32,212 nucleotides of DNA from an uncultured Pelagibacteraceae bacterium. Its GTDB lineage: Bacteria; Pseudomonadota; Alphaproteobacteria; Pelagibacterales; Pelagibacteraceae. Within the stretch, counting starts at the first letter, position 1, and each line of letters begins with the position of its first letter. A program made the position numbers and the translations under genes. The notes under the pieces were generated by a model. That model did no database searches. It was given only the letters and a program-made list of their open reading frames with translations, and was not told the origin of the DNA. Shown piece after piece: positions 8,066 to 15,331 of the stretch. The stretch spans positions 1 through 32,212 of the forward strand of contig CACDDB010000007.1 in NCBI GenBank assembly GCA_902551445.1, given 5' to 3'.

Positions 8066-9067
8066 ATGATTAATATTGCTTTATTTGGTCTTGGTAGAAT
8101 CGGATTGATGCATGGAAAAAATTTGATGAGAAACAAAAATTTTAACTTAAAGTATGTTTATGATATTAACAAAAATTTATCAAAAAAAATTGCAAAAAAA
8201 CTTAAATCAATACCAATAGATTATCCTTCTATAGCTTTTAAAGATAAAACAATTGATTCTATTTTTATTGCTTCTACCACTTCAACCCATATTAAATTAA
8301 TTCTTGAAGGAGTTAAGAATAAAAAAACAATATTTTGTGAAAAACCACTAGATCTAAGTATTAAAAAAATAAATTATTGTAAAAAAAAAATATCAAAACT
8401 TAATCCTAAAATTCAATTAGGTTTTAACAGAAGATATGATCCAGGCCATAATTTTTTAAAAAAAGAATTATTAAAAGGAAAAATTGGTAAATTAGAAAAA
8501 ATTATAATTACAAGTCGTGACCCAGCTCCACCATCTATAAAGTATTTAAAGCAATCTGGAGGCATATTTAGAGACATGATGATTCATGACTTCGATTTAA
8601 CAAGATTTTATTTGGATAAAGATGAACCTTTTAAATTAGTAGCTTCCGCAAGTAACATTTCTGATAAAAAATTTAATAAAATAAAAGATTATGAGTTAGC
8701 AACTTGTTTAATTAATTCTAAAAATGGAGTTCAGTGCGTTATAACTAATTCTCGTCATTGTACATTTGGTTATGATCAACGAGTTGAATTGTTTGGTTCA
8801 AAAGGTATGCTTATTTCTAATAATAAAAGAGAAAAAGAGACATCATTATATTCAAATAATTTTACATCTAGTAAATCTTCTTTCATGAACTTCTTTGTAG
8901 AAAGATATAAAGAAGCATACAAACTACAACTAAATGATCTAAAAATGTTTATAACAAATAATATAAAACCCCTTGCACAGTTCGAGGAAGGAAGAAAAGC
9001 TTTAATAATGGCAAATGCTGCTGCTAAATCTTTAAAATCAAAAAAATTTGAAAAACTTGCTTTATAA
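8066..9067 (+). CDS. iolG: myo-inositol 2-dehydrogenase-like oxidoreductase (GFO/IDH/MocA family)
   Basis: A 333-residue NAD-dependent dehydrogenase that by context oxidises myo-inositol, or another cyclitol, to inosose in the cytoplasm. The Rossmann motif is GLGRIGLMH (8-16). The catalytic lysine lies in CEKPLD (EKP at 92-94). The substrate segment RDMMIHDFDLTRFYL holds Asp170 and His174, the aspartate-histidine pair typical of inositol dehydrogenases. NRRYDPGHNFL (121-131) is also IolG-like. It lies between iolE and a sugar ABC transporter, which supports an inositol role, though scyllo-inositol or another inositol isomer is possible. It ends 106 bases before the binding-protein gene. The abundance of lysine codons reflects the A/T-rich genome. 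Confidence 0.88.
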   Translation: MINIALFGLGRIGLMHGKNLMRNKNFNLKYVYDINKNLSKKIAKKLKSIPIDYPSIAFKDKTIDSIFIASTTSTHIKLILEGVKNKKTIFCEKPLDLSIKKINYCKKKISKLNPKIQLGFNRRYDPGHNFLKKELLKGKIGKLEKIIITSRDPAPPSIKYLKQSGGIFRDMMIHDFDLTRFYLDKDEPFKLVASASNISDKKFNKIKDYELATCLINSKNGVQCVITNSRHCTFGYDQRVELFGSKGMLISNNKREKETSLYSNNFTSSKSSFMNFFVERYKEAYKLQLNDLKMFITNNIKPLAQFEEGRKALIMANAAAKSLKSKKFEKLAL

Positions 9068-9160
9068 TGGAAACAACTTTTACTAGAATGCAACCATTCC
9101 TCTTTACTACTAATTAATAGTTTGGTTTAATTTTGTTTTTAAAAGTTAACTTTAACAACA

Positions 9161-9167
9161 AGAGGGG
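9161..9167 (+). promoter_or_regulatory. Strong ribosome binding site of the sugar-binding protein gene
   Basis: AGAGGGG lies 6 bases before the ATG at 9174. Most genes here have weak or no Shine-Dalgarno sequences, so this supports the start and fits the high expression usual for periplasmic binding proteins. The 106-base gap upstream (9068-9173) probably holds the promoter, but no clear -35/-10 pair is visible. Confidence 0.6.
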
Positions 9168-9173
9168 AATTTA

Positions 9174-10097
9174 ATGAAAACATTAAAAAACTTTATACTA
9201 GCTATAGCTGCGTGGGCTCTTACGTCTGTGTCTGTTTTAGCTACAGATGTAATAGTCGTTTCTCACGGTCAAGCTAATGACCCTTTTTGGTCAGTAGCTA
9301 AAAATGGTGTTGATGCTGCTTGTAAAGATATGGGAATATCTTGCAAATACACAGCTCCAGGAACTTTTGACATGGTTGAAATGGCGAAACTAATTGATAA
9401 CGCTGTATCACAGAAACCAAAAGGTATTGTGATTACACTTCCAGATGCTGCTGCTTTAGGAAAATCAGTTAAAGCTGCTATAGCTGCTGGAATACCAGTA
9501 ATCTCAATGAACTCTGGTTCTGATGATTATGCTTCTTTAGGAATCAGCGCTCACGTTGGACAAACTGAGTTTGAAGCTGGTGTAGGCGGTGGACAAAAAA
9601 TGAAAGCTGCTGGCGGTAAGAAAGCATTATGTGTTAACCATGAAGTTGGAAACGTTGCACTAGATAGAAGATGTGCAGGTTTTAAAAAAGGTTTTGGTGG
9701 AAGTGTTGATATTTTAGGTACTTCTAATGACCCAACAGAAATTCAAAAGGCTGTTGCTGCAAAATTAGGTGGTGGATATGACACTATTCTAACTTTAGGA
9801 GCTGGTTTATCTGGCGAAGCGGCATTAAAAGCTTTAGAAGCTGCTGGTAAAGTTGGAAGCGTTAAACTGGGTACATTTGATATGTCTCCAAATATGTTAA
9901 AAGCTGCTGCTGCAGGAAAAGTAGAGTTTTTAATTGACCAACAACAATATCTTCAAGGTTACCTACCGATTGCAATTTTTGCACAGTATATGAGATGGGG
10001 AACAATGCCAGCTGGTGTAGTTATGACTGGACCTGGATTTGTAACTCCTGATAATGCTAGCAAAGTAATTAAGTGGGCAGCTCAAGGTTATAGATAA
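9174..10097 (+). CDS. Periplasmic sugar/cyclitol-binding protein of an ABC transporter
   Basis: A 307-residue substrate-binding protein of the ribose/fructose (type 1 periplasmic-binding) family. The signal peptide covers about residues 1-23, with basic start MKTLKNF, a hydrophobic core and cleavage likely after VLA. The mature start DVIVVSHGQANDPFW is the usual first strand and sugar contact of this family. KGIVITLPDAAALGKSVKAA and IPVISMNSG form the next strands, and GTFDMSP with IDQQQYLQGYLP are the C-domain hinge and ligand contacts. It is followed by a hairpin terminator and then the permease and ATPase genes. Placed beside iolG and iolE, the ligand may be myo-inositol; the FrcBCA-like layout and the ROK fructokinase-like gene in the window leave hexoses possible. 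Codon use is richer in G and C than in neighbouring genes, as expected for a highly expressed protein. Confidence 0.92.
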   Translation: MKTLKNFILAIAAWALTSVSVLATDVIVVSHGQANDPFWSVAKNGVDAACKDMGISCKYTAPGTFDMVEMAKLIDNAVSQKPKGIVITLPDAAALGKSVKAAIAAGIPVISMNSGSDDYASLGISAHVGQTEFEAGVGGGQKMKAAGGKKALCVNHEVGNVALDRRCAGFKKGFGGSVDILGTSNDPTEIQKAVAAKLGGGYDTILTLGAGLSGEAALKALEAAGKVGSVKLGTFDMSPNMLKAAAAGKVEFLIDQQQYLQGYLPIAIFAQYMRWGTMPAGVVMTGPGFVTPDNASKVIKWAAQGYR

Positions 10098-10108
10098 AAT
10101 ACAATTTT

Positions 10109-10143
10109 AAGGCCTGACTAGTTTTTAGTCAGGCCTTTTTTTT
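10109..10143 (+). terminator. Rho-independent terminator/attenuator between binding-protein and permease genes
   Basis: AAGGCCTGACTA (10109-10120) pairs perfectly with TAGTCAGGCCTT (10126-10137) around the 5-base loop GTTTT, followed by a T run to 10143. It is the clearest hairpin in the window. Because the permease starts only 17 bases further on the same strand, it probably acts as a partial terminator and 3'-end stabiliser that keeps the binding protein in excess over the membrane components. Confidence 0.92.
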
Positions 10144-10159
10144 AATTAAAATTTTATAC

Positions 10160-11287
10160 ATGTCTGAAAAATCAAAAAGTATCGATTCAAAAAAACAGTT
10201 TTCTCAAGATGAAAGATTAAAAAAAGTTTCTAAATTAAAAATATTACTTAATAGACCAGAATTAGGAGCTTTGGGCGGATCAATATTAGTATTTATTTTT
10301 TTTGGTATAGTTGCTGGAGACACTGGAATGTTTAGCGCTTATGGAACATTAAACTTTTTAGATGTTTCAGCTAACTTAGGAATTATTGCAATTGCGGCTG
10401 CCATGTTGATGATAGGCGGTGAGTTTGATCTTTCAATTGGATCAATGATTGGATTTGCTGGAATTTGTATTGCAATACCAGCAATTTATTGGGGATGGCC
10501 TCTATGGATGAGTATAGTTTTTGCTTTTGCAATGGCAGTTCTTGTTGGTTATTTTAATGGTATATTGGTAGTAAGAACTGGTCTTCCATCTTTTATAGTT
10601 ACATTAGCTATGTTGTTTATTTTAAGAGGAGCAACATTAGCAATTACAAGATTAATAACTGGTAGAACACAAGTGCCAGGTTTAAGAGTGTTAATTGAAG
10701 ATGACCCAATCGCCTGGATTTTTGCAACTGACACATTTAAATGGCTTTTCACTTGGCTAGGATCAATGAAACTAATCGAATTAAGAACAGATGGTACTCC
10801 TTTAGCAACAGGTATACCTCCTTCAGTAATATGGTTCGTTGCACTTACAATTTTAGCGACTTGGATTTTAATGAAAACTAGATATGGAAATTGGATTTTT
10901 GCATCCGGTGGTGACAAAGTAGGAGCAACAAACGTTGGTGTTCCTGTTGGGAGAGTTAAAATTAGTTTATTCATTGGAACTGCTTGCGCAGCTACACTAT
11001 TTGCATGTATCCAAGTTTTAGATGCAGGTTCTGCAGATACTATGCGGGGAACTTTGAAGGAATTGGAGGCAATTGCTGCAGCAGTTGTAGGAGGTTGTTT
11101 ATTAACAGGAGGATATGGATCTGCAGTTGGAGCAGCTTTTGGAGCTTTAATATTTGGTACAGTATCTATGGGAATTTTTTATACAGATGTAGATACTGAT
11201 TGGTTTAAAGTTTTCTTAGGAGCTATGATGTTAATAGCTGTTGTGTTTAACAATTATATTAGAAGAAGAGTAACAGAAAGTAAATAA
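10160..11287 (+). CDS. Sugar ABC transporter permease (RbsC/XylH/FrcC family)
   Basis: A 375-residue inner-membrane permease with a hydrophilic basic N-terminus (about 1-35) and roughly ten hydrophobic segments. Family signatures are [23 protein letters not shown], whose GGEFDLSIG is the conserved periplasmic/TM loop of RbsC-like permeases; [36 protein letters not shown], with the EAA-like cytoplasmic coupling region; and [17 protein letters not shown] near the C-terminus. It carries the binding protein's ligand inward together with the ATPase that follows. The ATPase ATG overlaps this stop codon by one base, which implies translational coupling. The length and long N-terminal tail resemble FrcC-type fructose permeases by recall; the substrate is unproven. 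Confidence 0.93.
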   Translation: MSEKSKSIDSKKQFSQDERLKKVSKLKILLNRPELGALGGSILVFIFFGIVAGDTGMFSAYGTLNFLDVSANLGIIAIAAAMLMIGGEFDLSIGSMIGFAGICIAIPAIYWGWPLWMSIVFAFAMAVLVGYFNGILVVRTGLPSFIVTLAMLFILRGATLAITRLITGRTQVPGLRVLIEDDPIAWIFATDTFKWLFTWLGSMKLIELRTDGTPLATGIPPSVIWFVALTILATWILMKTRYGNWIFASGGDKVGATNVGVPVGRVKISLFIGTACAATLFACIQVLDAGSADTMRGTLKELEAIAAAVVGGCLLTGGYGSAVGAAFGALIFGTVSMGIFYTDVDTDWFKVFLGAMMLIAVVFNNYIRRRVTESK

Positions 11288-12081
11288 TGACAGAGTATTT
11301 AGTAGAATTTAATAATATAAGCAAATTTTTTGGTAAAGTGATAGCTTTAAAAGATGTTACCATGAAAGTTAAAAAAGGTGAAATTATGTGCCTTCTTGGA
11401 GATAATGGAGCGGGAAAATCTACTCTTATAAAAACTCTTTCTGGAGTACATAAACCAGATGAAGGTGAAATAATAGTAGAAGGAAATAAAACCATATTTG
11501 ATTCACCTAAAGATGCTTTAGACATAGGTATAGCAACTGTTTATCAAGATCTAGCTTTAGTGTCTCTTATGAGTGTAACTAGAAATTTTTTTATGGGAAG
11601 AGAACCTCAAAAAGGGATACCTTTTTTTAAAACATTTGATATTGAAAAAGCAAATAAAATAGCAGCTGATAGAATGGGGCAAATAGGTATAGATATAAGA
11701 GATCCTTCCCAAGCAGTTGGAACCATGTCTGGTGGTGAGAGACAATGTTTGGCAATATCAAGAGCTATATATTTTGGTGCAAAAGTTTTAATTCTCGATG
11801 AACCAACTTCTGCTCTTGGTGTACATCAAGCCTCTGTTGTTCTAAAATATATTGTTAAAGCAGCATCACAAGGATTGGGTGTAATATTAATTACTCATAA
11901 TGTTCACCATGCTTATCCGGTTGGAAATAGTTTTACAGTTTTAAATAGAGGTAAAAGCTTAGGAACTTATGCAAAAAGAGATTTGTCTAGAGAAAAACTT
12001 TTAAGCATGATGGCAGGTGGAGAAGAACTTGATAAACTTGAAGTTGAATTAAAAGAAATGGATAGAATTTCTAAGAATTAA
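11287..12081 (+). CDS. Sugar ABC transporter ATP-binding protein, single-domain (FrcA type)
   Basis: The 264-residue ATPase energises the permease just upstream. Walker A is GDNGAGKST (38-46), the Q-loop has Gln87 in YQDLAL, the signature is MSGGERQ (147-153), Walker B is [10 protein letters not shown] with Asp171 and Glu172, and the H-loop has His204. RbsA, XylG and MglA carry two fused ATPase domains of about 500 residues; this protein has only one, like FrcA of the fructose transporter FrcBCA, so it must work as a homodimer. The short C-terminal Lys/Glu-rich tail (about 245-264) has no recognised role. It is the last gene of the transporter operon; only an A/T-rich inverted repeat without a T run follows. 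Confidence 0.94.
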   Translation: MTEYLVEFNNISKFFGKVIALKDVTMKVKKGEIMCLLGDNGAGKSTLIKTLSGVHKPDEGEIIVEGNKTIFDSPKDALDIGIATVYQDLALVSLMSVTRNFFMGREPQKGIPFFKTFDIEKANKIAADRMGQIGIDIRDPSQAVGTMSGGERQCLAISRAIYFGAKVLILDEPTSALGVHQASVVLKYIVKAASQGLGVILITHNVHHAYPVGNSFTVLNRGKSLGTYAKRDLSREKLLSMMAGGEELDKLEVELKEMDRISKN

Positions 12082-12115
12082 TGTAATAAAATTCTTAACT
12101 AAAATAATTAAAAAA

Positions 12116-12165
12116 GAGATATCTCGCAACTATTTCCTTTGTTATAATTAATCTTATAAAGGAGG
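12116..12165 (+). promoter_or_regulatory. Promoter, palindrome and ribosome binding site of the GYD-domain gene
   Basis: A perfect 10-base palindrome GAGATATCTC (12116-12125) lies where a -35 element would be, followed by a consensus -10 TATAAT (12143-12148) and a strong Shine-Dalgarno AAAGGAGG (12158-12165) 5 bases before the ATG. The palindrome could be an operator. Together they indicate an independently transcribed, well-translated gene. Confidence 0.6.
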
Positions 12166-12170
12166 TTAAT

Positions 12171-12494
12171 ATGGCTAAATTTTATTGTTTTGGAAACTAT
12201 ACTACCCAAGGGTTTCAAGGTTTTATTAAAGACCCAAAGTCTGACAGATCTAAAGCTGCTCAAGCTGCAGCAGAAGCTGTTGGTGCTAAAATGGTTTCTT
12301 ATACTGGCTTAAGAGGAGCTTATGATTTCTTCGTAATTTTTGAAGGATCTTTTGAGCAAGGCGCTGGTATTAAAATGGCAACAGAAGCAAGTGGCTCTCT
12401 TTGTAATATTACAATCTGCGAAGCTATTAATATTAATGACGTTGCTGCAAATGCAGCAAAAATTGCTTCTGCCTATAAAGGACCTGGGCAATAG
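12171..12494 (+). CDS. GYD-domain protein
   Basis: This 107-residue soluble protein matches the GYD-domain family by its opening KFYCFGNYTTQGFQGF, the middle segment GAKMVSYTGLRGAYDFFVIFEG, which contains the family's central Gly-x-Tyr-Asp element (here GAYD), and a C-terminal helix. It folds as a ferredoxin-like dimeric alpha/beta domain in relatives. The biochemical role of the family is not established, so no function is proposed. It has its own promoter, a possible operator palindrome and the best Shine-Dalgarno sequence on the + strand, which suggests substantial expression. Convergent neighbour: the dioxygenase gene, 44 bases downstream. Confidence 0.85.
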   Translation: MAKFYCFGNYTTQGFQGFIKDPKSDRSKAAQAAAEAVGAKMVSYTGLRGAYDFFVIFEGSFEQGAGIKMATEASGSLCNITICEAININDVAANAAKIASAYKGPGQ

Positions 12495-12538
12495 TAAAAA
12501 ATAAATTATAAATTTAACTTCTGATCGTTTAATGGGAG

Positions 12539-13375
12539 TTAGATACTTTTGTATAAAGTTGGAAACATTTTCCCGCCTAAGGGATCTCCATTTTTATATC
12601 CTGCCTCTTGCATTGCTTTTCTGTAATTATAACTAGTCCAATCTCCGATATAACTTATTTTTGCATCTTCTTTTGCCACCCTTAAAGTATATCGACTTAA
12701 TGTCTTATTTGGTATTGATGAGCTTAATGTTCCATGAAGAGTTCTCATGTCAAATATAACGCAATCTCCCAACTCACAATCCCATTTTAAAAATTCATAT
12801 TTATCCTTATTTCCCAAAACATCAGGGGGTAGTTCGTATTTTTTCCCCTCAATTATACATTCATTCCCTTCAACTTTATGTCCATCTTTAAAAAGAACTC
12901 TTAGAAAAAGCTTGTTCCATAAATGTGAACCTTTTACCCAAGCCACACCTTCATTTTTACCCGTCGGTTGCAAGGGCAGCCAAAGAACACACATTGTGCC
13001 CTCCATATCAAAATAACTAACATCATGATGAAACGGAGTTGATGATTTAGAGCCCGCTTCCCTTAAAAACCAATTATCCATAACAAGGTTAATTTTTTTT
13101 GCTGACATTAATTCTGCTGCAATTCTTGCGTAGGGTGAATTAAATACAAAATCATTAAACTCAGGGACTAGATCCCAAGTCCAATAGTCCTCCAAATATG
13201 CCGGGACACCTTTTTTTAATGTGTGGGATTTAAATCTAGGACTGGGATTTTTTATGTCCTTTTCGATTCCTATTTCAAGCTTTTTTATCCAGTTAATATC
13301 GAATTTACCTTTTAAAAATATTGCTCCGTCTTTCTTAAATTGATCTATCTCTTGTTTTGATAAAATATTTTCCAT
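12539..13375 (-). CDS. Phytanoyl-CoA dioxygenase-family Fe(II)/2-oxoglutarate oxygenase
   Basis: The 278-residue protein has the PhyH fold order. The iron-binding His-x-Asp is His116 and Asp118 in PFHHDVSYFD, the distal His is His214 in MRTLHGTLSS, and the 2-oxoglutarate-binding Arg is in SRYTLRVA (228 or 232). The N-terminal EIDQFKKDGAIFLKG is typical of bacterial PhyH proteins, and PLQPTGKNEGVAWVKGSH is the usual core strand and turn. Such enzymes hydroxylate small metabolites or lipids with O2; the substrate cannot be inferred. It is convergent with the GYD gene and divergent from the methyltransferase across 44 bases, so it stands alone at the left flank of the restriction-modification island. 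Its sequence shows more G/C-rich codons than the iol region, a mild hint of different ancestry. Confidence 0.88.
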   Translation of the reverse strand: MENILSKQEIDQFKKDGAIFLKGKFDINWIKKLEIGIEKDIKNPSPRFKSHTLKKGVPAYLEDYWTWDLVPEFNDFVFNSPYARIAAELMSAKKINLVMDNWFLREAGSKSSTPFHHDVSYFDMEGTMCVLWLPLQPTGKNEGVAWVKGSHLWNKLFLRVLFKDGHKVEGNECIIEGKKYELPPDVLGNKDKYEFLKWDCELGDCVIFDMRTLHGTLSSSIPNKTLSRYTLRVAKEDAKISYIGDWTSYNYRKAMQEAGYKNGDPLGGKMFPTLYKSI

Positions 13376-13394
13376 ATTTTTTTAAATTATAACC

Positions 13395-13400
13395 TATAAT
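13395..13400 (+). promoter_or_regulatory. Putative -10 element of the DNA methyltransferase gene
   Basis: TATAAT lies 20 bases before the methyltransferase ATG at 13420, in the 44-base gap shared with the divergent dioxygenase gene. There is no Shine-Dalgarno sequence, so initiation relies on a very short leader. No convincing -35 is visible. Confidence 0.45.
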
Positions 13401-13419
13401 ATATGTTGATTCCTATAAA

Positions 13420-14613
13420 ATGAAAAAAAAATTAAAAGTAATAGATCTTTTTTCTGGTTGTGGAGGTCTTAATGAAGGGTTCAACGAAGCGGGCTTCCAA
13501 ACTTCTGTATCTAATGACATATGGGAACCTGCGGGTAAAACATTTCTTAAAAATAATAAAAATTCAAGGTTCATTCTTGGAGACATAACGCAGAATAAAG
13601 TAAGGAATGAAATCATAAAATATGGAAAAAAATCTGACGTACTAATCGGAGGTCCTCCTTGCCAAGCTTACAGTATGGCTGGAGCAAGAGACGTTGATGA
13701 TCCAAGGGGAAAATTATTTGAAGATTACGTTAAGATAGTCAAGGCCATAAAACCAAAATACTTTGTCATGGAAAACGTAAAAGGCTTATTATCCATGGAA
13801 CATGATAGAACGAGATTAAATGGACAAGATAAGATAAAATTAGATAAAATCAAAAGGCTTGAAAATAAAAAAAATGAATTATTGTTGAAACGTAAGCAGT
13901 CAAAAAATACTCCAAAAATTAAATTTTCAAGAGCAGAAGCAAATCAATTGGAAGAAATTAAAGATAAGCTAATTGAAGAAAGAAAGTTAACTTCAAGCTT
14001 AAGGATAAAAGTTACTGAAACGATTAAAAAAAGATTTTTAAATTTAGGATATGATGTTCACATCCAAGTATTAAATGCTGCTGACTATGGAGTTCCTCAA
14101 AAAAGGCAAAGGGTAATAGTCATTGGTGGATTGGATGGATATCCAGTTCATTTTCCTGATCCTACCTATAAAGAAAAATCAAACGGTAAGAACTTAGAAT
14201 TATTTAAAAGTAATTTACAAGATTGGGTGACAGTTAAGCAGGCAATTGATGACTTGAAAAACAAGCCTGAAAAGATTTCATTCAATCACATATTTACTAA
14301 GTGTGGGAAGGATTTTCAAAAAAAAATAAATAATACTCCTATTGGAAGATCCGTTTATGGTGGCTTTTCCGATGCTTACTTTAGGTGCCCACCCAATGAA
14401 CCTAGTAGAACCGTTAAGGAAAATCATGGCGGGGTATTCCTTCATTATGAAAAGAACAGGTTCATGACTCCAAGGGAATTGGCAAGGTTACAATCCTTTG
14501 AGGATGATTTCATTTTCGAGGGATCAAAAAGCCAAATACTAGTTCAATTAGGAAATGCCGTTCCACCCAAACTTGGATATAGCATTGCTAACACTTTAAA
14601 GGAATTTTTTTAA
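13420..14613 (+). CDS. DNA (cytosine-5-)-methyltransferase of a type II restriction-modification system
   Basis: The 397-residue enzyme transfers a methyl group from S-adenosylmethionine to C5 of cytosine in a specific DNA site. All main motifs are in order: motif I DLFSGCGGLNEGF (9-21), motif IV GGPPCQAYS with catalytic Cys81, motif VI ENV (118-120), motif VIII QKRQRVIVIGG (227-237), motif IX RELARLQSF (352-360) and motif X GNAVPP (379-383). A Lys/Glu-rich, probably coiled-coil stretch (about 130-205) lies between motifs VI and VIII and is longer than in small enzymes such as HhaI. The target-recognition region is about 250-345. It converges on the nuclease operon, ending 19 bases from the HNH gene. 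The recognition site cannot be read from sequence. The vsr gene nearby fits a 5-methylcytosine enzyme. Confidence 0.95.
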   Translation: MKKKLKVIDLFSGCGGLNEGFNEAGFQTSVSNDIWEPAGKTFLKNNKNSRFILGDITQNKVRNEIIKYGKKSDVLIGGPPCQAYSMAGARDVDDPRGKLFEDYVKIVKAIKPKYFVMENVKGLLSMEHDRTRLNGQDKIKLDKIKRLENKKNELLLKRKQSKNTPKIKFSRAEANQLEEIKDKLIEERKLTSSLRIKVTETIKKRFLNLGYDVHIQVLNAADYGVPQKRQRVIVIGGLDGYPVHFPDPTYKEKSNGKNLELFKSNLQDWVTVKQAIDDLKNKPEKISFNHIFTKCGKDFQKKINNTPIGRSVYGGFSDAYFRCPPNEPSRTVKENHGGVFLHYEKNRFMTPRELARLQSFEDDFIFEGSKSQILVQLGNAVPPKLGYSIANTLKEFF

Positions 14614-14632
14614 TTTAAATTTTTCTTTTATT

Positions 14633-15244
14633 CTATAAATTTGATCTAAATTCTAAAACATCGTACCAAAAACATCCCTCGCAACCATTTATCGTACCAT
14701 CGTGTTTTTTATTCCCTTTGATATAAGATTTTTTATAACCGAATTCTTTTGCATCAAATCTTGTTCCTGTATTAGTGCATTTTTTACAAGCTTCTCTCTT
14801 CTTTTTATTCATTGACTCATGAAGAGGTTGAAAATCATCAACTGTTTGAGTATCTAGTTTCTTAATTCTTTCATCATTATATCTTCCATTTTTGTGATCA
14901 CATTCAATTTGGTTTTCCTTAGATGGTTTTAATAAAGTTACTACGCATCTTTTTTTCTTAACTATTTTTAAAATTTTTGATGATATAGGTCTATCTTCTT
15001 TGTTTTGTAAATGAAACCCTTGTGCTTGAAACCATACTCTTCTATTACCTTTGCCTGTTTCAGGCCACGCTTTAATTTTCTCAGGTCCGGCACTAGGTCT
15101 TATCCATTGTACACCATTATTAGTTATTTCTATTTTTCCTTTGAATTCTGATATATGAATCTTTTTTCCCCATCCAGTTTGTCGATCTGTTTTGGAAATT
15201 TCAAAGAAAGTTTCTCTAATTTTTTTGTTTTTCGAACCCGGCAT
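14633..15244 (-). CDS. HNH-type (beta-beta-alpha-metal) restriction endonuclease candidate
   Basis: From the ATG at 15244 the protein has 203 residues. The nuclease core is IECDHKNGRYND (His117) followed by DDFQPLHESMNKKKREACKKC, with Asn146 as the likely second catalytic-metal residue. Cys153, Cys156, Cys188 and Cys191 (CKKC and CEGC) form a probable zinc knuckle. The N-terminal TGWGKKIHISEFKGKI and VQWIRPSAGPEKIKAWPETG resemble a DNA-contact domain of type II restriction enzymes with this HNH layout, by recall; I cannot name the prototype. The frame also opens with TTG at 15268, but those extra codons are a shadow of the vsr-like repeat, so ATG 15244 is preferred. It is the last gene of the leftward operon. 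It may be the cognate nuclease of the methyltransferase at 13420. Confidence 0.72.
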   Translation of the reverse strand: MPGSKNKKIRETFFEISKTDRQTGWGKKIHISEFKGKIEITNNGVQWIRPSAGPEKIKAWPETGKGNRRVWFQAQGFHLQNKEDRPISSKILKIVKKKRCVVTLLKPSKENQIECDHKNGRYNDERIKKLDTQTVDDFQPLHESMNKKKREACKKCTNTGTRFDAKEFGYKKSYIKGNKKHDGTINGCEGCFWYDVLEFRSNL

Positions 15245-15331
15245 TCCCAAAACGTATAGACCTTCCAACCTATTTTTTTTAATTTTAATGAATTTATTCT
15301 ATCTCTTTTTTCATTTTTTTTAAATTTATTT
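15130..15331 (-). pseudogene. Truncated vsr-like 3' remnant
   Basis: In a leftward frame that overlaps both neighbours, residues NKFKKNEKRDRINSLKLKKI and then GWKVYTFWEC match the C-terminal part of the intact Vsr at 16053-16466 (NKFKKNKKRDRINSLKLKKT, GWKVLKIWEC). No catalytic Asp or His-rich GCFWHHH segment precedes it; instead the frame runs into the 3' end of the 241-residue nuclease gene. After WEC it continues 39 more codons (the usual length of a Vsr tail) to a stop at 15130, inside the HNH gene in another frame. This looks like the tail of a second vsr gene, with its front replaced. The start codon of the HNH gene lies inside its WEC codons. Confidence 0.7.
15241..15331. repeat. Direct repeat copy A (vsr 3' segment)
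   Basis: This 91-base segment aligns without gaps to 16107-16197, with 9 mismatches by hand count (about 90% identity). Six of the mismatches fall in one 10-base block just before the WEC codons; the other 81 bases differ at 3 positions. Copy A overlaps the end of the middle nuclease gene and the start of the HNH gene. Confidence 0.85.

Noticed and set aside
9087..9100. GAATG-CAAC-CATTC hairpin after iolG as a terminator
   Set aside because: The stem is only 5 base pairs and is not followed by a T run.
12072..12097. Inverted repeat TAAGAATT/AATTCTTA after the ABC ATPase as a terminator
   Set aside because: The stem is all A/T with one G-C pair and a 10-base loop, and no T run follows.
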